DNA of 64,000 bases from Saxidomus purpurata (Eukaryota > Mollusca > Bivalvia > Venerida > Veneridae). The stretch is from assembly GCA_022818135.1 (NCBI GenBank), contig JAFMSR010000002.1, positions 54,824,160 to 54,888,159 of the forward strand, read 5' to 3'. Both the position numbers and the translations under genes were made by a program. Shown here in pieces: positions 1-11,848 of the stretch (its first letter is position 1; each line of letters opens with the position of its first letter). Under the pieces are notes generated by a model that saw nothing but the letters and a program-made list of their open reading frames with translations, searched no databases and had not been told where the DNA came from.

Positions 1-1475
1 ACGTAGAGAAATTCAATACAAGAAAAGAAAACGGGGAAAAAGAACCATTGACCCAAAATGATCTGACGTTTAATGTCCCGAGAATGGAAAGTACATCAAA
101 TTTAATATATCTTTTCACAATCTAACTTCTGCTATCTAGCTATCTAGATTCACATGAATACAATTTATACCCTTTCGTTAGACATAAATTTATGCCAAAT
201 TGTTTTTATTCTTGTATTGAATTACCAAATATCTGAACGTAGTATTGCGTTGTACGGTGCGGGTACGAATGCATTAATTGTTCTTTTAGAAAATGTGGAG
301 AAATACGGGTGTGGATGCTTTCTGTGTAATTGTTCTTTTGGCTAATTCGGGGCAGCTAAACTATGCAGCAGTGAAGCCATGCTTTTGGGCAACACATCAA
401 TCACCATTCTGTAGTGCTCCCCTTTTTGTTATACGGGATTAGATCGAATTTTTCATGTATTACATTGTTAGAAACTTTATTCCGTCCAATAAAATAGGAT
501 ATATTTTGTATTTATTACAAACAAGACTGTCTCTGTCTAAAGTGCCCTTTTGAGGGACTCGGACAAAAAGGCCACATACCCCCGGTACGACAGGGTGCCT
601 CTAAATACAGTTCAATTAATTTGTACGACCTTTCGCATTTGCAATAAAATAAATAAACTAAGATGATTTAATTCATATAACATGACATAAATAAATTTTG
701 CTTGATATGCAATTGATAACGGCAACAATGTTTGTAACCTTAATAAATTATTGAACATTTGTCTCTAAAAACATGCAAATTTTTATTCAAAATGTTGTTT
801 TGGCAGTCAGAAATAATTATGTTTTTTTGTCTCGTAAGACAGGGAGTCTCTAATTACATTGGGTCACAAAGGCAGTATCAACATATATATTTTCTTTCCA
901 TTGACAACCAACTTGACGGTGTTCTGATTGTGTTAGTTATGATTATGTCAAATAACTCTTGACTTATTTTTAGAAACTGATTAAATACGCTGATGAAAAG
1001 ATAGTGCACTAATTACGTAGTGTATATATATACATTCGCGCTTCAGTCGAACTTGTCTTACATATGGCTTCGTTCACATTTATCAACTCTTATAATGATC
1101 TAAATCCTGATCTAATAAGAGGTTCATTTGCTATAGAATTGTTGACACGCAATAATCACATAAACACTAATTTAAGGAAGATATTTTTCAATACATCATT
1201 GTACTCAAAGGCAGTCTGTAAGTATTAGTTTTTACAAATCCATTATCTGACTTAACCGATATCATATGCAATAAGTGGTTTTACAATACACAATACCCCA
1301 GCTGTAACTATATCTTTTAAATAAAAGTTATCATTTTTATACAACTTACGTGAGTATACAAGTCTTGTCTTTACTTTGACTCAAACATTTTGGAGTTTGG
1401 CTGCCGTAAAATTTTCTAAGAGTTATAACAATTGGTGTACAATACATGTATCAGTTATTTTGTTCATCAGTTTTG
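1..1475. other. No gene recognised
   Basis: AT-rich sequence. Open frames here are short and lack convincing splice sites or recognisable protein motifs. I see no repeat family shared with the rest of the window. Confidence 0.5.
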
Positions 1476-1795
1476 GTAATTAGGCGATATCAATGTAGTC
1501 TTAGGTTTAAATGCTGGTTTAGGAGTTAGCCGATAACAATTTAGTCTTGGGTTTAAATGCTGGTTCGAGAAATAGGCTATAGGAATTTAGTCTTACGTTT
1601 AAGTGCTTGCTTACGAGTCTCAGACTGGTGATAGCAATGTACTTTTAAGTTTAAATGCTGGCTTGGAAGTTAGGCGATAGCAATGTTGTCTAAGGTTTGT
1701 AAGTTTGTTTAGGAGTAAGGCAATAACAATGGAGCCTTAGGTTCAGATGTTGGTGGGAGTTTAGCGATATAAATGTAGGTTTGAATGCTGTTTTC
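1476..1795. repeat. 46-bp minisatellite, about 7 diverged units
   Basis: Units start near 1481, 1527, 1573, 1628, 1671, 1717 and 1762, so the usual spacing is about 46 bp with one longer unit. Each carries a TTAGGCGATA-like block, then AATGTAGTCTTAGG and TTTAAATGCTGG. Divergence between units is considerable, so the array is old. Confidence 0.8.
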
Positions 1796-1941
1796 TGCAA
1801 GGATAAATAACATTATAGCATCACGTGTTTTCTCTAATAACTATTTAAAATTTGAATGTATACATTTTGTTATAGTTTACTAAAAGGTTTTATGAAAAAT
1901 AAACTAGCTTGTATAATTTTGAAATATAAACTATATATATA

Positions 1942-2170
1942 CAGTAAACTCCGTATATATCGACTCCGGATATAAGGTAACTTCGGATATAACGAACAGT
2001 TTTTTTGGGCCCGATTTTTTCCCTTCTTTGTTTAATGTAAAAATATACGGTTATATCGTACTCCGGTTATAAGGAAACTTCGGATATAAGGAACACTATT
2101 TTCTGGCCCATCAATGAAAAATGTACAGTAAAGTTATCGTATATATCGAACTGCAAATATGTTCCGAAAA
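1942..2170 (+). mobile_element. pogo/Tc1-like element end, degenerate
   Basis: After a TA dinucleotide at 1940-1941 comes CAGTAAACTCCGTATATATC. Related blocks with ACTCCGG and AACTTCGGATATAA recur at about 2040-2095, and a second CAGTAAAG start lies near 2126. CAGT at a TA site is typical of pogo/Tc1-mariner ends. I find no matching right terminus, so this looks like nested or broken copies. Confidence 0.45.
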
Positions 2171-3619
2171 GCTGAAAAAATCCGTTGATTTTGCACTCTT
2201 CGTTTGCCGTCTGTTTTTTACTTGTAGCTATTATTCATAAAGGTAATCTTTTGGTAAACTAGTTAAATGAGAATATACAAACATAATTGCTAAGTACGAT
2301 AATAAAATGATAATATTTAAAGTAAATAAACTTTGTATGTCTAAACATGACCTATCAATATTCTAATATAATGTAATCACTTACTTTATCGGAAACTGAA
2401 CACAATGAGATGATAATGGAATAATTCAGTACTGAACTGAGGCCGGATAAAAGATATATCACGTTGTAAAATTATTTATATGTCTCGATGAATTCTACTC
2501 AATTCTGTTTGTGGTATGCTCAGGTTTAAAATATTATCAGGGGACAATTAAGATATATAACCTATAAATCACATATGATTTACGGTAATGACACTTACAC
2601 ATTTAAATTCCTCCTTTTTTACTTCATGTGTATTTGTAAACCGTGCACAAAAAAAGTCCTTCGTTGGTTAAACTGTACCTAGATTTCAAATATACAAAGG
2701 GCTTATTATGATTACATTATGCTACATATAAACGAAGGGTACCACGCATTACAATGTACATATAAGTAAATATAATCTGGACCTTTTTGGTTTGAAAAGT
2801 ATCGAACTTTTGCACCATAAGTATCAATGCTAGTAAGACCAATACTAATAAGACCTCTGTAAGCCGATTTATCTTTAATGAAAAAGAGTACAAATGAAAT
2901 GGTTGAGCTAATCACTAAATATTCGTCTGCACTGACATAAATTCCTTCTTTAGTTGGATAGATTTTGTTTACATGCCCTTACGAATCTATATAAACCAAG
3001 CTTAAACTTCAATATGTATATCGTTGTCAAAAGTTGGACCATTGTTAATATGTTCTATAGCTAGACCAGCCAGGCACAAACTAACCCGAGGACACTGAAC
3101 ATGAATACTTCGCCACTTTTGATTTATTTTACCCTGAATGCCCTTTACTAAGAAATGTTGACACACTTCCTCGGTGGTATGAAATTTAGACTATATAAGT
3201 ATTTTGTCAATTTTAGCACCTTTTTCATTGATAAATTTGAATTTGATGAGTTTTGCCTACATTTAAACAACATTGACTCAACATTTGACAAGACTTACAT
3301 AAACTTTAAAACGTGTTAAACTGCGTTAATTTGACTTTGTTTTTTGCGACCCTGTACTATGGGCATAGTACTCCGATTATCAATAAAGGGTTACCATTGT
3401 CTTCTCTTTTACATACATGTACTAGACTTATTTATGAAAATACTTCATAAATCTTCGAAAACTCGAGCTTAGCTATTTAGTTCGCGGCGTTATCTAGAAG
3501 TTATCTACCAAGATTGTTAAATTTATACCCCTCAGGTTAAAATTGTCGCTGGTCCAGAGATCGTTTTTTTTTTCGTTTAGACTTGTATAAAAAAACACCA
3601 TAAGGCCCAAATTATGTCT
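2171..3619. other. No gene recognised
   Basis: AT-rich sequence with stop codons in all frames. The one minus-strand frame at 2712-2915 has no motif or supporting splice signal. Confidence 0.5.
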
Positions 3620-3745
3620 CTCGAATCAGTAGTGACCCTGTCCCAGCGGACACTTGTTCTATAGATAAGATTTTATGTGGAAAAACCTAGAGACCGCCTA
3701 ATTTTACAAGTGGAGTTCAAATCCCGGTCAAACCCATTTTTTTAA
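3620..3745 (+). repeat. Possible tRNA-derived SINE remnant
   Basis: A block near 3715-3735 reads GGAGTTCAAATCCCGGTC, which resembles a tRNA B box (GTTCAAATC) followed by an acceptor-like CCGGTC. An A-box-like part upstream is weak. A T/A-rich tail follows. It is not a functional tRNA: the cloverleaf is not intact. Confidence 0.3.
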
Positions 3746-6455
3746 AATAATTTTTCTTCCGTTTTTTTATTCAGCTTTAAAACCACCATGATTTTAAATG
3801 TTTTCTGCAAATATTCATAAGTTTTTTCATTGAAATCAAACTAATAATGATTACTTATAAAAAAAGCTAATTTTAGCTATTTAACGCCACACATGTACAA
3901 AACTATTTTCGGCGCCCTTTGATGCTTTGCATCAATGGTATTCTTGTTTAAACCTTGTTTTGCTGAGGCAATATATTAGACAATGGTACCCCAGGGACGC
4001 ATTCCCTACACAATAAAATAAGAACGCCTAAATATGTTCTCGTTCGATTTCGTTTCATCATGGATATTAACGGATGAAATATTGAAATTGATACAGTATA
4101 CACACAGACATTATTCTAGAATATAAAACATCGTAACGGAATAAGATGTAATAAAGATGTTTCTTTACATTTGTGCCGGGGTGTTTTAGTCCCATTTACT
4201 ATCCTGTCTAGAAGCAATTTTATCCGGCGTAATTCGCGAATGATTTTATCATGAGAGCTCAATGTTTACTAAACTTGCTCATCACAACACTCATTCTAGA
4301 TTGAGAAAAATGTTTTCGGTAATATTCAGTTACCAAAATATCTTGAAAAATTACACAACTTACTGATGAAATTATTTTTCTTTTCAAGATAACTGTGCTA
4401 TATCATGATAAGTTAAATGCTTAGAATAGAATTGATGCTTAAAAGCATGTAAGAATAAATTAGAACAGTCAAACAATTTTTTTTTTTTATTAAATTTTTC
4501 AAACTACATTGTATATTCAACATTAACAAATCAGTTTTATAGATAACATATTTAAATTTCATGTAAACCATTGATAATCTTTATATTTCTATGAACATTT
4601 ATCAGTTCCTCTTAAAATGACAGCTACTTTGAAGGATAATATCATTCTAAGAAAATCCATTTAAACCTCTTCGTCACTAATGGTGTATTTACGTCTTAAT
4701 GACAAATGAATAAGATTTTCACATGTTTCACGCGATACTCTTCTTCGATACTTCTCGTGTGCTTTTCAATTATCTGGAAGGTTACTAACTGATTGACAAC
4801 AACAATTTTATAAGAAAGTTTCACAAAGTGTAGTACATGTACTTACTTTTGAGAAGAATAATGCAACATTGCTATTTTATGTACGCTGAAAACAGTGTAA
4901 ATCGGTATTTTTACATGAAAATACGATACACATCTTTAACAATATCCATATTTCTTTGTCTTTTGAATTTAACAAATATCTGTATATTTTAGTTGTGAAA
5001 TGGAGCTTCATGAAGTTAAACATACTTTGTCTGTCCGTGCTTACAAAAACGCCAGATGGTACTATTGAGGCAAAGGCTGAACCTCCGCGTTTTGGCTTTA
5101 TTAGAATCGTATCGCCCTTTCTATAAAGTAATTTATCTTTTTAGTCTATATATTATAGCTGTAGAAAGGTCATCGTGTAGTTCCAATAATAGATAAACTG
5201 CATTTCAAATTCAAGAATGTTCAAATATTACAACATGTATCAGGATAATACATATTAAAAGTATTATATGATACAATCAATTGAAAAAAATAGTTCAAAA
5301 GAACACATTTTTCAATCATTATCAAAAGTATTACATGTATAGCTTATAATCATTAAGACTTCAAAGGTGCATGTATACATTAATAGCATCAACATATTAT
5401 ATACATGTACATGTACGTTGTATCGGCAACCAATATAGAAGAACACTTGAAATCCTGTTTTACAGCACATATTAGGTATCTCACATGGTATTACCTCACA
5501 TGTTCCATTTATTGCAATTAGCATTCAATTTCCCTATTTTCCCCTTTTATAACGGACTTTATCAAATATAGAGTCTGACGTAGTTATTTAGAATTATCTT
5601 AATTTTATAACTGAGTAAATGCCTACAGTCTGTTTTTGTAGTAGGCGGTGTTAATCTTCTCCTTAATGTGCCCAGACCGGGAAAAAACACACAAAAAATA
5701 GTCGTATAAATACTTATGGTCAAATTTATAGAGTAAAAGCAAGAAAAGGAGGGAAGCAATAGCATTTTATTGCCTGAAAAAAGAACCAATAACCCTCTTG
5801 TATTTATAGTATGGACAATTTAACCCATTTCACGACGATAATGTCTTAAATTGAACAGAAAGGTTCTCAAAGATTAATGCAACATTATTGTTTCTATTTG
5901 TTAACAATGATACTCGAGACATGCAAACAATTGTACCAATCTTGTGAAAATATGGAACGCCTTTACTGTGTTCTTATGTTATATTGTATTATACGAAGTA
6001 CATTTTCATGTATTCTTTTGACATGGTACATGCACATTAAGATGGGATAACTTTTTCGAGACACGCAAAGCCTTCTGTTTTATATGTGGTGGTTATTTTA
6101 TAATGTGCAGTGCAAAAGTGTGTGTATACAATATTTTTAGTTATGGTGACCTTGACCTTGGACATACTGGTCCAAAACGAATATTAAGCTAGCTGTTCAA
6201 ATGTTCTTAACATACATCAAGTAGTTACTGAGATATTGACTTAAACGTAAAACAATTAACAATAATACAAAAATGTATCTAAATCGAAAATTGAAGGGCC
6301 ATCATTTGCATTATGAGCAAGATAGAGCTATCTTACTTGATTATTTACATGATATGATAGATGAGAAGCGTTGTATAAAGTTAAAATGCTAGCCATAAAG
6401 CAGTTATTGAAATATCGTCTTTATGTAGTTGCATGCAACACTTAAATCAGAAATC
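3746..6455. other. No gene recognised; degenerate GACCTTGACC motif
   Basis: Mostly AT-rich unique-looking DNA. From about 6140 to 6420 there are fragments such as GTGACCTTGACCTTGG, a motif that also appears in the tandem region at 7.8-8.7 kb. No reading frame of interest. Confidence 0.45.
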
Positions 6456-6817
6456 TTAAAGCTGCTCGCTCTCAGTTACCGTTAAAAAAAATATCAAATA
6501 AATTTACATTTTATTCATAAATATAATACTAAAGGCTAGAATGAAAAAAAATCTAGGTAGAAATTTGCAGAAATCGATTGAAAAGGTTGGTTACACGGCA
6601 CCGCTACACTATATGTTCATATTGAAATTTCAAAAGCGTTTGCAACGCTTTTTGAATTTGGTAGCGTTTTTTTTTTTTTTTTTAAATTTAGAGATATACG
6701 TAAAATGAATTTATACTGGGGCCTTTTTATATAACCATTTATTATAAAATACGTTATTAACACACAGTTTGAAGAACTTTATTTTTTTTACCAAAATCTG
6801 AGTGCGAGCAGCTTTAA
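6456..6817. mobile_element. MITE family B, complete copy (TTAA-flanked)
   Basis: Begins TTAA then AGCTGCTCGCTCTCAG and ends CTGAGTGCGAGCAGCTTTAA, giving imperfect terminal inverted repeats of about 20 bp and a TTAA at each edge. The middle holds an inner inverted repeat, CAAAAGCGTTTGCAACGC near 6630-6650. No coding capacity. It is in the opposite orientation to the copy at 18529. TTAA edges would fit a piggyBac-type transposase in trans, but the TTAA may simply be part of the TIR. Confidence 0.8.
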
Positions 6818-7045
6818 GTCGACAGAAAGGGCCACATTTATCATTATCAGCATATAGAGTTATCTCACTTGATTACTTTAATAGTTCTGACGGTTGATAA
6901 ATTTTTGTGACTTTGGACTCGTAGGGTGATACATTTTGAAGCAATGAAATTTGCGATGATACATTTAATTTCCATACTGAAAAAGTTTTCATTTAATACT
7001 GTTTAATAAAACATTTTACACAGGTTTTCCGAAGTGTTGCATTAT

Positions 7046-7426
7046 TTAAAGGGACATGCCCTATAACTGATGTCAAACTTAATAACATCAAAACATGAAT
7101 AATATAATTTTTGGAAGTATAATAATTTAATCTAAAAGTTTCAGCTATGCATTCCCAAACATTATCGATAAATTCAGTGGTTTAAATATACTGCAGTACC
7201 GTAAACCATTCATTAATCTATGTAAAGTAGTTACTGTTGTACAATAAATGGGTGGATGAGATTTATTACAGAAAGCTTCTATATCGATAAATTGTGGTAA
7301 AATGAGGCATTTTTCGCCATAGGTTCTTCTTTAAAATTGTGTTTATTTATCATTTTACATTCATTTAACACATTATTTATGTTTCGAGAATATATTCTGC
7401 TGGATGCTAGAAGAGTGCATCTTTAA
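7046..7426 (+). mobile_element. MITE family A, complete copy (TTAA-flanked)
   Basis: Begins TTAAAGGGACATGCCCT and ends AGTGCATCTTTAA, so the ends are imperfect inverted repeats (the best-preserved copies read TTAAAGGGACATACCCT and, on the other strand, TTAAAGAGGCACTCCCT). Conserved inner blocks include CAGCTATGCATTCCCA and TACTGCAGTACCGTAAACC. The family recurs at 43208, 43982, 44713, 45936, 53337, 56328, 58627 and 59267. Confidence 0.8.
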
Positions 7427-7673
7427 GTTTTTCGGTGTATAACGGAAAATGATACACAAGATAGTAAGACAGTAAAGGCGTTCCATATGAAAAAGTCGTG
7501 TACAAAACGTCAATTGTCTATTGAAATTTTGATACACTGCCATGGTGCAGTGATTAGCATCTAGAAACGCAGCAACTATGAGTTATTGGTAGTCATGCTT
7601 ATCGTAACACTCTAATGTTTATGCAATAAAATATGCTCCTACTGCACGCGCTATGCGTTTTGTACTTGTAAGT

Positions 7674-8690
7674 TAACAAGAGCTGTTTGTAAAACACTTA
7701 AATTCCCTTTGATGCAAAAGGAACATTTTTTAAAGTAAAAGACAGAGAGGAAAACGGCAACTGTAGAAATTGAAGAATTAAAAAGAAAAAAGAAAACAAT
7801 CAAAAAAAAATAAATTTCAAAGTGACCTTGACTTCAAAAAAATTGTTTTATTTTGCAAAATAAAAAAAGGATTTGAAATAGAAGTATTTTTAGTAACTGT
7901 GACCTTAACCTTGACCTTTGAATAATTTTTTTGCTGAAAATAATTTAAACCCAAAAATTGAAAAAATCTATTTTTAGTAGTCACCTTGACCTAAAAACAA
8001 AAAATTGGGTAAAACAATGTTATAATAAAAAAAATGAAAACAAATCTATCTTTTAGTAACAGTGACCTTGACCTAAAAAATACCTTTTGCGAAATAAAAA
8101 AATAAGGCTTATAAAATAAAAATTAGAAAAGAAAACATAATTAAATATCTTCCTTTCCATGCAAGCTACCTACACAGCAAGTGTCATTGCAATTGTTCAC
8201 TCTTAACTCATGCTATCAAGCGGAAACCATTTTTTATTTCTAGTAACAGTGACCATAAATCGATCCCAGTGACTCTAAATGCAACCCAAGTTTCCTCTCC
8301 CCGCAAACTACCTACAAATCAAATTTCATTGCAATTGGTAACTCCAAACATAAGTTATTGTGCGGAAACCATTCTACAATTCCAGGTCACTGTGACTTTG
8401 ACCTTTGAGCTTCTAATCTCAAAAATCTAAAGGGTTCTCTACCGGTTCTGATGAACCTCCACATTATGTTTCAAGATGTTAGGCCCAAACGTTCACGAGT
8501 TATCGTTCGGAAACTGTTTTACAACTTCACCGTGACCTTGAAGTTTGACATACTGACCTAAAACATTAGGGTCCTCTGCTGGTCATAACAATCTCCACAT
8601 CAAGTTTCAGGATCCTAGGCCTAAGTGTCCGAAAACCAGTTGGTAGACGGACGGACGGACAGACGGACGTATTCACCAGACAGACTTTGT
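7674..8690. repeat. Helitron-like tandem element, degenerate monomers
   Basis: Opens with AACAAGAGCTGT, the same edge (on the other strand, ACAGCTCTTGTT) that closes the pearl-type element at 35520. Inside are diverged monomers with GTGACCTTGACC blocks and, from about 8200, monomers of roughly 140-150 bp (AAACTACCTACA, TTCATTGCAATTG). It closes in GGACGGACGGACAGACGGAC at 8648-8668. The far edge is uncertain. Confidence 0.5.
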
Positions 8691-9076
8691 GAGGTTATCC
8701 CTTTGATCTTTCTTTGATCTTTTATAACCCCACGATAGAATCATTTAACTCCACAATACTATTTTACACCATTTAACGGAATGAACTCAAAGAACCTCAC
8801 AATGCTAAGTTATACTGAAAAATAACCCCGTAATGTCTACTGGGCATGTACGGACAGACTGACAGACAGACATATCGACCGACTAACATCTGCAATTTAA
8901 TATATCCCTCTTCTTCAAACGTGCGAACAACATTATATACTTTATAAGCAGCAATATATCTTTTGGTAGTTTCATACATTCTGTGTTCCGTAAAAAGTAA
9001 ATTAAAACTTCTTAGATAAATAGTCCTACTATTACAAAACAGCATGGGCTTATTCATAAAATCTCGACATTGGATA
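8691..9076. other. Repeat-edge DNA, no gene seen
   Basis: Continues with a second GACAGACTGACAGACAGAC run near 8850-8870. The minus-strand frame at 8797-9057 overlaps this run and has no recognised motif. Confidence 0.4.
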
Positions 9077-9373
9077 TTAAATAAAATGTTTCATATAGAT
9101 ATACGAGTATAGTATCTTGTAATATAAATAATAAATAATAAACTCTTTTGTAGGCTGTTCGATGGGGGTACTATTTGCTGCCCTTTCATGAAGTCGCTGT
9201 CTTGAAACTTGTAGTTTTACGTGCATGCCTTGCATTTCGTGAAGTTTTGGATGTTCTTTTTTACTTCTCAAATAAAACGCTATTCGTCTCATTTTTGTTG
9301 TTTCTGATATTGCTGGCGATACCGGAAGTGTAGAAAATTTTACTTCGATTTGTTTAACATCACGTGAATTCAT
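9077..9373 (-). CDS. Hypothetical 98-aa basic protein or first exon
   Basis: Open frame from ATG at 9373 on the minus strand. The first ~75 residues have coding-like composition (starts MNSRDVKQIEVKFSTLP, then SETTKMRRIAFYLRSKKEHP and KLHEMQGMHVKLQVSRQRLH). The last ~20 are tyrosine/isoleucine-rich from AT-rich DNA, so any true exon probably ends earlier, near 9160. No family recognised, no signal peptide or membrane segment. The best reading is a short first exon or a chance frame; the evidence is composition only. Confidence 0.25.
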   Translation of the reverse strand: MNSRDVKQIEVKFSTLPVSPAISETTKMRRIAFYLRSKKEHPKLHEMQGMHVKLQVSRQRLHERAANSTPIEQPTKEFIIYYLYYKILYSYIYMKHFI

Positions 9374-11070
9374 TCACAACAATACCAAGCTAAGCGTATT
9401 AGCGCATGCACACTCGTAAATGTTGTGTGAAAATTACACGGGAGGGAATTTCAGCAGTCAAAAATAGTTCCTGACGCCTAGCGTGATATACTTAACAGTT
9501 TTATCACGCTCAAATCCTTCTTAGTGTACACTTAACAGGTTTAGAAACGCAAAGATTTCCCCTGTTGAACATTTTTATTTGAATGACGCTATTGTTTTTA
9601 TTTCTATTTAATTCATTTTTTGCGATGAATTATTAAAACTTTTACAAGAATTCAATTTTATATTATTTTTGTTGTGTATGAAATTTGAATAAATTTAAAA
9701 CACGATAACACTGTTAAAATAAATATTTTGTCACTCTGTTGAGTGTATATAGGAGAAATTTCCAATAGTGTTGGAATACTTTTTCTTTTGTACATAAACT
9801 TACAAAGAAAAGAGCAACACTACCACTGACGTTTCTTTATTTTTTCTTACCATATTTGTCATTATGGAAGTCAGCTAGAGTACACAAAGATGTAATTTGA
9901 AGTTGTAAAGAGGTTTATTATCGTCAGACTGTGCGCAGTCGCATTTGGATTTTTGTCTGAGTGTATATTTCTTATAGACAACATTATTGCAGTTTATTCC
10001 ATATAATCTGCCAGACGACACTTGACTAAATCCTCGAAAGCCTGTGAATTGTTTAGCAACTTTTTAACTTAAAAAAGCCACAGTATTTCACTTTTTATGT
10101 CAACATCAGTTGTATGTCACGGACGCCGTGATATCATTGTATAAGTCGAGTGAGAGAGAGATTGCTAGTACATTTTGCATGTATAACACGTGAAATGCAG
10201 CTTGTCCCTGAAGTATAATTGTCAAGTCCCGTCTTGAGTTTCATTTGAATTGACATTGAACTCTATGGTCATTCGTCCCCAACATTTAGATATATAATTC
10301 ATATTTAGTCAAGTCATGATTTCATATGCACCAAAATGCCTGCAAAACAGCACTCAAATAACTTAAGAATATCTTGTGTTTTGTTTTTGTAAATGTAATA
10401 TATTTTACAGACTTACTGTTCTTTCCTTGACTGATTAGAACGGAATATTAAATGAATCTTAAATTGCATTTTCTAAGTAAACGCAGTTTAATCTCATAAC
10501 TCAGCGGGTTGATATAATAATTAGGGTGTTTTTTTTTTCATATAAAAACATTCAGTTTGGCATGCTCATATTTTAATGCAGTTTTTATAGATTCATCTTT
10601 TCATAAATGCAAATTGCAGATGGTCCTGCACAAAACCTGTTTGCTTCAGAAATTTTGCAATTATCTTAAATACTTTCGTACAACATTTCTGAGACTGGGA
10701 TGTTGAAACAGTTTCATTACTCATATTGAATGTGTTGACAATCAAAACTCACCTGTGTTGTCTAATAGGGAACAAAAGAGATAAATCACGCAAATTTAAC
10801 TGAAAAATGTTATATATCATTTTCAGTATTGTTCTCAGTGTTGTTTACGGTATGTCTACAGGGAAGAACCAAAAGGGTCTCAGACTTGTCAAAAGTGTAG
10901 ACGTTCAGAAATATAGGTTAAAGATCCTGTATGTTTTTTGGAATTCGTAAAGTATTAAAGTGAACATTTTTATAGCTTCCATTTATAAGAATTGCATTCA
11001 AAAAAGTAGAAATTTTGACAATAAGCCGTCGATTTCATCTAGAGTTCAAAGACGGAAAAGGTTAAATATA
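9374..11070. other. No gene recognised
   Basis: AT-rich DNA with no long frame, no shared repeat and no RNA gene that I can recognise. A GAGAGAGAG run near 10150 is the only simple repeat of note. Confidence 0.5.
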
Positions 11071-11134
11071 GCGCGCAAGTACGTCATCGCTACACACGAC
11101 CGGTCACGTGATACAACCAGTAAAAGCAAACATG
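11071..11134 (+). promoter_or_regulatory. Promoter-like patch with TCACGTGA E-box before an ATG
   Basis: A locally CpG-rich stretch: GCGCGC at 11071, a CRE-like TACGTCATC at 11080-11088, the 8-bp palindrome TCACGTGA at 11104-11111 (USF/MITF-type E-box), then AAACATGG with an ATG at 11132. The frame from that ATG is short and unrecognised. Function is inferred from the motifs alone. Confidence 0.3.
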
Positions 11135-11848
11135 GACGTTTGTGAGCGGATCAGTCAGTACTGTTTGTTTGTTTGTTGTATGTTTTTTTCAGTACTAAGG
11201 CTAACTCAATAAAGACCAAGCTCATATTTCCATTGTGGTCTTTTTTTAAGTACCAGACCCTAGCTTTTTTACGAATAGACTCGTCGGTTCTTTTACATGC
11301 CCGGTGTATAGCTCCGATTCACGCGAGACTACCTGTAAATGTTTTGTCGACTTTAACTTATTCGTTTCATTACTGAGATCCTTTCCAGTGATCAATTGTT
11401 GCAATGTATCATTCCCTTCAAGAAATTTATAATACGCCGTAGTTCAATTGGAAATAGAAGATTCTTGTAGCGTTTTACTAGCAAGGCTCCCATGGCGAAT
11501 AAATTGTTGATGTATACTGCGACTTGAAAATAATATCTTGTATGAAACTATTAGAATAAAAAGGGTACTATTATATGTGGTTTGTGTCATTGTTAACATT
11601 TTAATGGTTGCACGCAATTTGAAGCACGTAGATGCAGTAGAATTAAACTACTTTAAACACAAATAGGAGGGGATGGGGGCTGCATGTGTGAATCATGTTG
11701 TTTTTAAAACCAGTACTATAATTATAATGTATACACACATCTGTAGCTTCTGTACAGAACTTACTTATGTAACACAAAAAAACATTCAAACGGAAATTTC
11801 ATCTCAGAACAGACCTGATTATTTAATTTTAAACCGGAATTACTTACC
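11135..11848. other. No gene recognised
   Basis: Contains a short GTTTGTTTGTTT run at about 11164 and otherwise unremarkable AT-rich DNA. Confidence 0.45.
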